This document shows, piece after piece, positions 33,118 through 42,489 of a stretch of 64,000 nucleotides of DNA; the first letter of the stretch is position 1, and every line of letters begins with the position of its first letter. A program made the translations under genes and the position numbers. The notes under the pieces were generated by a model that had not been told where the DNA came from, did not search any database, and saw only the letters and a list, made by a program, of their open reading frames with translations. Source of the stretch: Crossaster papposus (lineage: Eukaryota > Echinodermata > Asteroidea > Velatida > Solasteridae); contig JBAIAA010000599.1 of NCBI GenBank assembly GCA_037893245.1, positions 1,302,001 through 1,366,000 on the forward strand, given 5' to 3'.

Positions 33118-36032
33118 AAGTTTGAGTAAGGTAGGTGCTGACTCATAGCCCAACCGTATACATTATTAGCGTCTAGATACAACAGGTAACTCGAGGGGGA
33201 AGAGGGGTTGTGGTCGGGTAGATATTTATTGTTGGATCGGTGATACCTCATACCACCTACGCTCGATAACCCGCCTCGTTTAGCCCGCTCAAAAAACAAG
33301 TGTTTGTCCGCATCGGTCAACAACTCTAGCTCGACGCCTGAGTGTTTTAACAACGCGTCCCACGACAACCCAGGTGCCGTAAAGTAATTTGCTCGGTCTA
33401 AGCCATATAGTTGCCCATACATACTTCTCTAAAGTTTTCGAATACGCAAGCCAACAACAACGTATCCGTGGTAACGTATAAGTCGTGGTACTCACCCAAG
33501 TTTTTAATATTAAACGTGGTCCACGTGAGTTTGGCTCTGTCGTAATCTTGTTGCGATACGTTAGAGTCTTTGAGAATGCTATAAAATTTGTCGATGCTTG
33601 GTAAGTCGGTCTCTTCAAACTTGTCGAAGGAGTCCACGTACTCGTAGGGATAAACACCTTTTTGTAACAATAAGTCTACGCCACTCGTAAAGTGTTTTCT
33701 TAATAAACAAAAAGAGTCTTTAGGACACGCGTTGACTAATTTTTCCAACGACGTTGCCATAAAATGAAACGAGTCTATAAATCGCAGTTGACCTAACGAA
33801 AAAGACACGTACTTTTCCGATTTGTTTGCGATAACAGATAATTTATCTTCGCTCTCAGACACAGCCCGCATAATTAAGTGAGCGTCGTAGTTTTCTAAGT
33901 TGTGCAGTACGACCGGTATCGGAGTGTGACCAGATTTAACTCGCATATTTAGATTGCAGTACATACCTTTTCTTTTTTCCTTAGGCCGCCGCATTGACAG
34001 TACTCGTTGGTTGTTTTTTTACATTGCGCGCACATTTCGAGAGATATTGGGTTACACTCTTTATAACACCCCACGCATACCTCTCCTTTTTTCTTCTTTC
34101 TTGAAGATCGCCGCACTTGCAAAACTCGTCGCTTTTTCTTCCGTCGTTGGCTGGCTTTTTACAATTTAAACACATTGCGCTAGAGTTTGGTTTACACTCT
34201 TCGTCGCAATAACACACGTCTTCTCTTTTGATTATTTCTTGTTCCGTACAATCGCAATATTTGACGCTTCGTTTTCGATCGCCGACCGGCTTTTTACAGT
34301 CGATACACATTGCGCTAGAGTTTGGCGCTTCGCAATGACACGCGTCTTTGTTTAACCAAAAAGTTTTTTCGCAAATCCAACATTTTTTTGAGTTTTTATA
34401 TTTGATTTTAACCTCGTCCGTAAACGCCATCGGCTCTGGATTATTAAATATAAGGTTTGCTTTTAACTTTTCGTCGAGTAAAGACTTAACAAAGTTTGTT
34501 GCGGCGTCTATACCTCTGTATGTTTTTTGACTCATACACTTTCCATCGTACCTTATCACGGCGTATGAGTATCCGCTGGCTACGTGACGGTAAATTTTGT
34601 GTGTGTTCTTTGTTTCTGCGGTTGCGGGTATTTTTTCTAATATAGATTCAAAGTTCGCGTAAATGACAAACGGAGCTTTTTGTTTGTGTTTGTAATTCTT
34701 AAATTTGAGTATGGGTTCTTCTAATACGATTTCGTCGTTTTCGTCGACAACGGGTTTACCGTGGTTATCGATAAGGGGTTTACCCTTTTTCGGAAATATG
34801 ACTCTAGAGGATTTAACGTCTACACCTCGGCAGTCTACCGCGTGTTTGTCCAATCTAGCTTGAGAGTTAAAATGGCACAAGCACCGACGACAAATATATT
34901 TCTTGCCTTGATAACTCGTAACCCGGTTGCATAATTTATCAAAATCTTTTATCCAACAATAGTGACAATTATCGTCTCTCGAAAACAACAATAAGTCGAC
35001 CGGTGTTCCTTCGCGTTCGGAGATGTATAAAGGAAACACGTCCACATCCTCTTCTTAACCAAACACGTTTATCGACAAATTATTATGAGTTTCTACTCGC
35101 GATATCTGATCGAGGGGGGTTGGAAAGTCTACGTTGTTAAAATTTAGTCCGTCGTCCGTGGTATAAATTACTCGGTCTACTCACGTTAATTTTATAATTG
35201 GGATTGCTTTTGATTCGAGTTTTGACGTGGTCGCTGTATTTACCCAAAGCCGCTCTTAACGTCCACTTTAGACACTGGTCGTCTTTATTTTTACGTTGAC
35301 GATCGATTTTTTATCTTTGAGATGTTTCGGTAAATCTATATAAGAGCTACCCCTGACTGGATTGTATCGGTTGATGTTGATATAAAACTATAATATTTCG
35401 TCAAAGACAAAACCCGACCCCCTTTGTAAAAACTCGTCTACTTTTTTCTCCAAGTCTCCGATTAGTTCTCTTAAATTTTGAGAGAGTTGAGATTGATTTA
35501 ACAACGCCCTCTGGTTGGTATTGTGGTTAACTTCTATCGATTCGTCTTGTTTATCTTCATGATATTGGACTTTGATCGCCAACTGAAATTTTAAGCTTCC
35601 GAGTTCTCTCAATTCAGAGGCGGTTTTCTGTTTGATCATTGTTTTGTGAGTGTCAAAAAAATCTCCGTTGTAGAGTCTTGGTTTGAGCATCAAGTTTCTA
35701 TAGTAATTTCTAAATCTTCTAATTTCTCTAAAGTCGGCTTCTTCAAAAGATTCGGGCGATGCGTGCGTTTTTATCGCGTCGATATAATCTTTATTCGTAT
35801 AGCCTCTTTTACCCGTAGGTACGACTCGTAAACCGTGCTCGGTGACGATTTGTCTGAGCTCGTGGTGTTTCTTTTTATTTAAGTTTTTTAATTGAACGTT
35901 ATACTTTTTAATCGCATCGATGTAAACCTTACGAGTCAACTTCGCAGTTTGATCGATCGTAAGGTTGTTAGTCTCGACGTTATCACGCAACGTAGCTTTA
36001 TTCCACTTGTGAAATCCTTTCACATTCTTCAT
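33114..36032 (-). pseudogene. Polinton protein-primed DNA polymerase B, frameshifted and 3'-truncated
   Basis: Reading leftward from ATG 36032: a SAP/Rho-N-like N-terminus (HELRQIVTEHGLRV...KRGYTNKDYIDAIK) and FQLAIKVQYHEDK to 35388; a frameshifted link (35046-35387); a zinc-finger-like segment (CHYCWIKDFDKLC...CRRCLCHFNSQARLDKH); Exo I near 34650, reading YANFESIL where the family has Asp in place of Asn; three Cys-rich repeats at about 33,985-34,340; Exo II (HNLENYDAH, about 33,890); Exo III (EYHDLYVTTD, about 33,480); and polymerase motif A (YLDANNVYGWAM, about 33,160). The gene then ends abruptly, so motifs B and C are gone. Several frameshifts are present. In intact Polintons this enzyme replicates the element by protein priming. 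The ATG at 36032 is preferred over upstream non-ATG frames. Confidence 0.9.
33985..34340 (-). repeat. Three tandem Cys-rich coding repeats in polymerase B
   Basis: In transcript order: a unit with APNSSAMCIDCKKPVGDRKR and YCDC; a unit with KPNSSAMCLNCKKPANDGRK and FCKCG; and, after a frameshift, a third with CNPISLEMCAQCKKTTNEYC and QCGG. Each has a CxxC pair followed by a second C-x-C pair, suggesting a zinc knuckle. They lie between Exo I and Exo II. Confidence 0.8.
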
Positions 36033-36184
36033 GCTTCTCTTCAATATATATAAAAATTAAAATTAAAAATCTCACTTTTATTGGAGGTAAGATCTAAAAT
36101 ATTTGTAATATTTGTATGCTTTTCTTCAATATATATAAAAATAAAAATATAAAAATCTCATTTTTATTGGCGATAAGAGCTAAT
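36031..36184. promoter_or_regulatory. 85-bp-period direct repeat upstream of polymerase B
   Basis: Two copies (36031-36098 and 36116-36184) of a block with CTTCAATATATATAAAAAT and AAAATCTCA(C/T)TTTTATTGG. The first overlaps the start codon. The TATATATAAAAA elements suggest duplicated promoter sequence for the - strand gene. Confidence 0.5.
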
Positions 36185-36641
36185 ATTTTTTTTAATATTG
36201 AGAGTAAAAATCGAGGGGTCATTTTAAAAAAAGAGGTGCGAAATACTACGTTTGGGCAACTACATTTATTTCAAAAAATGTACTAATTTTGCTGTATAGG
36301 TACACGTGAAAAAACAAACTTGTTTGTTCGTAACTTTTTAGGTTTTTCGTTTTTTGTTTTTACAAAAGTATGAAAAAAATGGTGCTGCTCCAGGATCGCT
36401 ATTTCCTATACTACTCGTCTGGTGTTGACTTTCGCCAATGCGAGTTTTATTTTATAAAAACCTGGAAACACTCGAACATCGCGAACGTTAAGCAATTCCT
36501 CCAGTTTTTGGTCACGTGACATTGGCGGCTAAATAATAAATGAAAAATCACAAATAGTCAGAAATATTTGGTCTGGGAACCAGACTATAATAATCGAACA
36601 CTACATTAAACAAAAACGACTTAGCGCGCATGCGGGGCGAG

Positions 36642-39600
36642 TAATAATAATAATAATAATAATAATAAGATTTGTAATGCGCACATATCCACCCTGCTGG
36701 GTGTTCAAGGCGCAGAGACCCTAAAAAACAAACAAAGTAATATTTAACTTGAAAGAAACAATAACAAATGAGAGGAACAAATAAATTAGTTCTTGAAAAC
36801 CTGAGACATGAGATAAGTTTTGAGAAGTGATTTGAATTTTGTTGTACACAGACAAGATCTAAGATTAAGCGGTAAAGAGTTCCAGATGTGTGGTGCAGCT
36901 GCAGAAAAACGTCTGTCGCCCCACGAGTGTCGTGACTTGGATTCCTTGAGGAGAAGCATGTTGCTGGATCGTAGGTTCCTTGATGGAGTGTAAACTTGAA
37001 GAAGTTCTGAGATGTAATGGGGAGCCTTGCCATTGAGTGCTTTGTGGACAATTAGCATAAGCTTGAAGATTATTCGTTGAGAGACAGGGAGCCAATGAAG
37101 TTGTTCCAGGATGGGGGTGATGGAACAGGATTTTTTAGAGAGTGTAACCATGCGGGCTGCGGTGTTTTGGAGGCGTTGGAGACGAGCAATCTGGTTATGC
37201 GGAAGACCATAGAAAAGGGCATTGCCGTTGTCAAGGCGAGAAGTGACAAATGCATGAATTACTTTTTCTGTAGCGCTCTTGTCCAAAAACTTGCGTATTT
37301 TACCGATGTTCCTGATGTGAAATGTTGAGAGACGAATGACGTTGTTGATGTGTGGTTGAAGTGTCATTGACGAATCAAAAATAACACCCAAGTTCCGAGC
37401 CTGCAACGAGGGAGCTATCTGAGCATCACCGATGGAAATGTATGGCACTGAAACTTTTGATAATTGTTGACGTGATCCAAATAAAAGGAACTCTGTCTTG
37501 TCGTCATTTAACTTCAGGAAGTTCTGTTGCGTCCAGTGGCGAATCTCTTGGATACATTTCTCAAGTCTTTCAATGGAGGCATTGGCATGTTCTCGAGAAG
37601 ATTTAAACGTGATGTATAGCTGAGTGTCGTCCGCATAGACATGGTAATTCAGGTTAAATTTTAAAATGATGTCACGAATTGGCAAAGTGTACAGCGTAAA
37701 CCACTGTGGGCCCAGTACTGACCCCTGTGGCACAGAGTAGTTCAAGACAACCGGGTCTGATATTGCAGTGCCGATACACACGTGCTGAGTTCGATTGGAG
37801 AGATAAGAATTGCACCATGCTAGGGCTGTGTCCTGTATGCCGAGGTAATTCTGAAGCCGGGAGAGGAGGATGTTGTGGTCAACAGTGTCAAAAGCGGCAC
37901 TCAAGTCTAATAGGACTAGTGCTGTAAGGTTTCCATTGTCCATGGCTGAAAGAATATCGTTGTTCACACGGACTAGTGCAACTTCCGTCCCATGGAAAGG
38001 CTTGTATGCCGACTGGAACGTGTCGGACAGGTTGAAAGCATCAATATGATCGCGAATGCGTGATGAAACTACTCGTTCAATGACTTTTCCGAGATACTTT
38101 AAGTTCGCAACTGGTCTGTAGTTTTTGAATACCTCCTTGTCCAGGTTGGGTTTCTTGATGAGCGGCCTGATGTAGGAAATCTTGAGGCTATCGGGGAAGT
38201 GACCGGAGCTGAGAGATTTGTTTACAAGTGCAGTGATGTACGGAACAAATGTATCAATGTTCTGCTTTATCATGGATGTTGATACTGGGTCCAGTTCACA
38301 GGATTTTGTAGGAGATTTCATGATAATTCTTTGAATCTCAGCAGCAGTGGTAGGCTCAAACACATAGAGTCTACAGTCTTGGTGAAGATGTGGCGATGTC
38401 TGGCGCATGTCACAAGGGGCCGATGAGAATGATGAGCGGATGTCTGAAATCTTGGTGACAAAGAACTTGGAGAATTCATTTGCCAGATCCTGATCATTGT
38501 AGTTGGATGGAAGGACAGGGGTTCTGGGTTTCAGCAACAGTTTATCAATTATCTTGAAGAGCTTCTTTTGATCTCCTGAGGATTCATGAACTTGGGATGT
38601 GAAGTGGGTAATCTTCACCTGGTTGATCAATTTCCTAACCACATTACATTGGTTGCGATATTCTCGTCGGTGTGATTCAAGTTTTCCGTTTTCCCGCCAT
38701 TTTCGCTCAAGTTGACGACGAATCTTTCTTGCAGCTCTAATGTCATCATTGAACCAAGGAAATTCAGTTCGGACCTTGACAGATCTTGTTTTCAAAGGTG
38801 CGTGTAAATCCAAGATGTCACGGACAGTACTTTCGTATTGGCTGACATATACATTCAAGTCGTCATGATCGAGGTTTAATTTTTCCAAATGAGTTCCTAT
38901 ATCCCGGAACACTTCAGGAAGATCTACGTTTTTCCACTGTCGGGTCTTTACAGTGATGGTTGGGATGTTGGGCTTGCACAGGCTCAAATTACACATAACT
39001 GCATAATGGTCTGATAATCCAGGTAGAATCGTAATGTTAGAGACAGCAGGTGGGGTGATATCACGAGTTATTACAAGGTCCAGACAATGACCGAGACGAT
39101 GAGTCGGCTCCGTGACATGCTGGATAAGGCCATAAGCCGATAGCAAATGCTTGAATTGGTTTGCATTGGTGTTATGGATGTCATCAACATGAATGTTGAA
39201 GTCACCGGTGATGATGATGTCAGATGGGTGTAGGAGATATTCCAAAATCAAATTCTCAAATTCTTGAAGAAAACTTGAAAAAGTCACATGATGGCCGTTG
39301 GCATCTCTTTCGGGTCTGTATAAAACGACGAGGCGAACAGATTTTGAGTTTCCTGTTATTTCAGCATGAAGAGATTCGAAGGTTGTGTAATGGATGTTAT
39401 TATCTTTCACAGAGACACATAAACTGGATCTGTAAAGTATTGCAACTCCCCCTCCAGTCTTGTGAGGTCTAGGAATTTGATGAAAATAGTAGCCAGCAGG
39501 GGTACACTGACGACATGTTAGGTCATCACCTGGTCTCAGCCATGTTTCAGACACAGCAACAAGGTCTAGATTTTTCTGCAGAACAAAATCCACGAAGTCT

Positions 39601-40500
39601 TCAGACTTGTTACAGATGGACTGTGTATTTAAAACACAAAAGCTGAGTTGGGATTTGGCGTGAGTCACTGGTGCTGGAACAGATGGGTGTGTGGGTTCAG
39701 GCTGTAGTGATTGGTGAACTGTTCTACGGCGACCCGCTTTTTTACCACGATGTGTAGGTTGGTAAATACAGTTGGGATTTACAAAAAGTCCGAGATTCTG
39801 TAACTCAATAGGGCATGAAGGTAAAGTTGTAGCACGTGTAGATGGGGCATAACGCAGACTAAGAAGCTTGTTACGGGAGTAGGAAATTGAAGATTTCAGA
39901 CTGGTTTCCGAGTTCGAATTATTTTCAGCATCAGGACCGGGATTTAGAGCAATGTCACCAAAGATCACAATTTCCAAGTGAAAACTAGCTGGTGAGTTGT
40001 CATAGTAAGGAACAGGGCATTTAAGGTATCTTCGATGTTGGATGGATTTTAATGTCTTTGGCATAGTGCATGCACTGTACACAGTTGATGTTGATTGCTG
40101 AAAGCTGACCACAGATGAGTCATTGGAGCACAGTGGTCCAGCAAGCAGGGAGAGAATAAACAGGAAGCTGACCTCCATTGTCCACAGCTGGGCATAATAA
40201 ACAGTGTTATGTAATGGAGGTGATGGCTGACCGCACAGCAATGCAACCACCAATGTGTGTGTTAGCTCTGTACAGCAAATTTCTCGATGTGACACAGCAA
40301 AAATCCAACAGAAAATCACCAATTTCACATCATAGATGACTCCAAGATGCACAGAAAAAGTCCAGCAGATTCCTGGTGTTGTAACAAATCCAGTGGTATA
40401 AGAGTGAGAACACAAATGAAGCAAAACACAAAGAAATTGGCAAAAATTTGCAGAGCTGATTTGAGTGGCAGCTTGTTAGGCGCTCACCTCATATAGCTAT
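36642..40500 (-). mobile_element. CR1/L2-like LINE, apparently full length
   Basis: A - strand non-LTR retrotransposon. The 3' end is a (TTA)n tail (36642-36668) preceded by a CACCCAGCAGGGTGGATATG hairpin-type tail, the usual end of this group. One long ORF covers endonuclease and reverse transcriptase. The 5' end is not sharply defined; it lies at or above about 40,450. The element separates the polymerase B remnant from the palindromic repeat at 40.7 kb. Confidence 0.85.
36786..40178 (-). CDS. LINE ORF2: AP endonuclease and reverse transcriptase with 2A-like N-terminus
   Basis: I choose ATG 40178, giving about 1,130 aa; the frame is also open upstream to 40424. The protein starts with a signal-peptide-like MEVSFLFILSLLAGPLC, then about 60 residues later a 2A-like motif GDIALNPGP, where the canonical D(V/I)ExNPGP has Glu for Ala. 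The apurinic-type endonuclease follows: VLNTQSICNK, SETWL, YRPERD, ITGDFNIHVDD, LSDHYAVM. The reverse transcriptase has LLDLSAAFDTVDHN, SVPQGSVLGP, HVYADDTQLY and LNDDKTEFLLFG. The C-terminus is the usual CR1/L2 block (LHWLPVSQRIIFKLMLIVHK, WNSLPLNLR). No stop or frameshift is seen, so the copy could be competent. Confidence 0.92.
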   Translation of the reverse strand: MEVSFLFILSLLAGPLCSNDSSVVSFQQSTSTVYSACTMPKTLKSIQHRRYLKCPVPYYDNSPASFHLEIVIFGDIALNPGPDAENNSNSETSLKSSISYSRNKLLSLRYAPSTRATTLPSCPIELQNLGLFVNPNCIYQPTHRGKKAGRRRTVHQSLQPEPTHPSVPAPVTHAKSQLSFCVLNTQSICNKSEDFVDFVLQKNLDLVAVSETWLRPGDDLTCRQCTPAGYYFHQIPRPHKTGGGVAILYRSSLCVSVKDNNIHYTTFESLHAEITGNSKSVRLVVLYRPERDANGHHVTFSSFLQEFENLILEYLLHPSDIIITGDFNIHVDDIHNTNANQFKHLLSAYGLIQHVTEPTHRLGHCLDLVITRDITPPAVSNITILPGLSDHYAVMCNLSLCKPNIPTITVKTRQWKNVDLPEVFRDIGTHLEKLNLDHDDLNVYVSQYESTVRDILDLHAPLKTRSVKVRTEFPWFNDDIRAARKIRRQLERKWRENGKLESHRREYRNQCNVVRKLINQVKITHFTSQVHESSGDQKKLFKIIDKLLLKPRTPVLPSNYNDQDLANEFSKFFVTKISDIRSSFSSAPCDMRQTSPHLHQDCRLYVFEPTTAAEIQRIIMKSPTKSCELDPVSTSMIKQNIDTFVPYITALVNKSLSSGHFPDSLKISYIRPLIKKPNLDKEVFKNYRPVANLKYLGKVIERVVSSRIRDHIDAFNLSDTFQSAYKPFHGTEVALVRVNNDILSAMDNGNLTALVLLDLSAAFDTVDHNILLSRLQNYLGIQDTALAWCNSYLSNRTQHVCIGTAISDPVVLNYSVPQGSVLGPQWFTLYTLPIRDIILKFNLNYHVYADDTQLYITFKSSREHANASIERLEKCIQEIRHWTQQNFLKLNDDKTEFLLFGSRQQLSKVSVPYISIGDAQIAPSLQARNLGVIFDSSMTLQPHINNVIRLSTFHIRNIGKIRKFLDKSATEKVIHAFVTSRLDNGNALFYGLPHNQIARLQRLQNTAARMVTLSKKSCSITPILEQLHWLPVSQRIIFKLMLIVHKALNGKAPHYISELLQVYTPSRNLRSSNMLLLKESKSRHSWGDRRFSAAAPHIWNSLPLNLRSCLCTTKFKSLLKTYLMSQVFKN

Positions 40501-40732
40501 TTGAGCTATGCTTGGAATGTCCTCGGAATGTTCCGGGTTCACGTGACGCTTGCGCCAAGACCAAGATAGTGGATGAAATCTACGAATCTGGCGATAATTA
40601 AGGGCGCCCTCAATAAGCCCCGATAATACGGACGGCGCGCCGCGGAACAAATGAACGGGCTAGCTTGGTCTTGACTAAGACTATATTACGCCCTGACTGC
40701 AGAGAGAAAAAATACCTTCCCAGCTGGCACAC

Positions 40733-40870
40733 GACGTCGATATGACGTCGAAAACAGGTTGATATGACGTTGTGACGTAGATCAACATAAAAACGACGTT
40801 GATTCAACGTCGTTTTTGTGACGTTGCTCTTATGTCGAAAACGGACGTTGATTCAACGTTGATTTTCTGA
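40733..40870. repeat. Palindromic ACGTTGATTCAACGT repeat
   Basis: Several overlapping copies of AACGACGTTGATTCAACGTCG and its variants form short palindromes. It resembles the interior of DNA-transposon-derived repeats common in animals. No termini or duplication identified. Confidence 0.6.
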
Positions 40871-40889
40871 CAAATAAGCCCAAATAAAT

Positions 40890-41495
40890 TTGATTTCTTT
40901 TTTTTTAATTAACTTCTTGTCAAAAATATTCCTTGAGTTTAGCATATCGTTTGTTGACAAATTAATTATCACGGTACTGTCGATCATGATAATTCGTTCT
41001 TTCAATATTGTTTTTGTGTCAAAATTAGACGTACGTGCCGCTATAATGTGCCATATTTTTCGTATGATTTATATAACGTCATTAACCCGATTCACGATCG
41101 AGCTGACCGTACTGCACTGTGTGGCGCGTATGCAACTTTCACTAGGAAGCCCGCCCTCTGTTTGTAATAAATGGAAATGTTAGATTGCCGCGCTTTTGGT
41201 CTGCGGCTGCGCATCGCAGCGGTTACGTGTTTGTGTTTATTGGGAAGTAGCGTAATCATACATGTTGCGTAAGTGTTTTTTAATTATTAGAACGAGTCTC
41301 GGTCTCATGGGAAGGACATTAAAATGAAGGTCGTGTAATACTGGGTTATGGGGAATTTTCTTTCTTTTCCTGTGAGACTACTAGGTTTTTGAATTCAAAT
41401 GGAGTGCTTATGCAATAAGGTAGCACAGAGAAACCGGTTTATGCAGGCATACTTCAATGAATGATCAGTTTATTTTTTTAAATTTTAATTGATCA
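40890..41495. other. No gene recognised
   Basis: The sequence has a possible ORF of 97 codons at 40890-41183 with no recognisable motif. No RNA or element termini seen. Confidence 0.4.
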
Positions 41496-41499
41496 ATCC

Positions 41500-42135
41500 T
41501 AGAGTTTGCTGCTGTGAATCAGAACTCTTTCTATATGGAAAGGGAAGGGTGTTTATAGGAGTTGTCACAAGTCTTTTTCTCATCGTTTTCGTTATTTTTT
41601 TGGGAGATGTTGAAGCAGTTCTGCTGCGTGAAGTATCATTGGATTTTAGGTGTGTGGCTGTTCTGTAGAGATAAATCCGTATAATTATGATTTGCTGGTA
41701 TGTCAGCAGTGTGGTTGCGTAACTATACTTCCCAGAGCGTAATTCTTAATTTAAGGTGGTTTTTTTGTGATATACGCTTCATGGGAGGTCAGTTCAGGCC
41801 ACATTTTTATCTACGAGATTGCAGTCAGAAGGAATAGTGGGGGGGGGGGGGGGGGTTTCGTGTACAAGTTTCAAAAGAACCCCTCCGTGCTTTTCGTAAT
41901 TTTTTTTGAGACGCGGAAAAGGTTCTACTGACAAGTATCATATGGATTGTATTTGTGACTGGTCTGCAGAGATATAGGTCTTTAATTGTACGTTATCTAG
42001 TGGGTATGCCAGAAAGTGGTTGTTTGACTGGCCTCTCCAGAGCGTAAATCTTAACTTTTGTTTTCTTTTTGTGTGTAAGACACGCATCTGGGGGGTCAGT
42101 TCTAGCCACATTGTCTCTGCTAGATGACAGTCCGT
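41500..42135. repeat. Diverged tandem repeat, about 310-bp unit
   Basis: Two units share ordered blocks: GTATCAT...GGATT, CTG(T/C)AGAGATA, CCAGAGCGTAA, and GGGGTCAGTTCTAGCCACAT versus GGAGGTCAGTTCAGGCCACA, at a spacing of roughly 300-310 bp (for example about 41,780 and 42,095). It lies downstream (in - strand sense) of the hammerhead fold and Penelope-like coding remnant, so it may be part of that element's pseudo-LTR. Confidence 0.5.
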
Positions 42136-42310
42136 GGTTAGAATTCGTGGACGGGCAAATACATCAAACGTCTGCAGGCCAATTGGGTTAGGCATTCCCT
42201 AAAAGCGGGAATTTCAAACCCTGTCTCTGGTTTTGGCGACGCGATGACTGGTTTGTGTATTGCAACAGTGGTCCATTTGTTCTTAGTTCACTCAGTGATT
42301 GATTATTACC

Positions 42311-42402
42311 GGTGATAATATGCCGTCCCCTCTTTTTCCCCCTTTTTTGGAAGGGGAGCAGGGCATATTTTCTGTGCTATATCATGCACGTCATCAGTCA
42401 CC
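42311..42402 (-). ncRNA. Hammerhead ribozyme, type I layout
   Basis: On the - strand: helix I GGTGA, core CTGATGA (42391-42397), helix II GTGC/GCAC closed by an 8-nt loop with one C-A mismatch next to the core, core GAAA, helix III of 8 bp (AATATGCC with GGCATATT) with a loop of about 37 nt, then A as the cleavage nucleotide (42316) and TCACC closing helix I. All invariant core bases are present in order. The predicted cut is between 42316 and 42315. It sits about 100 nt beyond the Penelope-like coding end; Penelope-like elements are known to carry hammerheads in their pseudo-LTRs. Confidence 0.8.
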
Positions 42403-42489
42403 ATCTTATAGTTTATTTTCCTTCCCTTGTTTTTATTTGTATTTGTGTGTCGGTTTATAATATGACAAGTGGCAAGGACAAATATCGGT

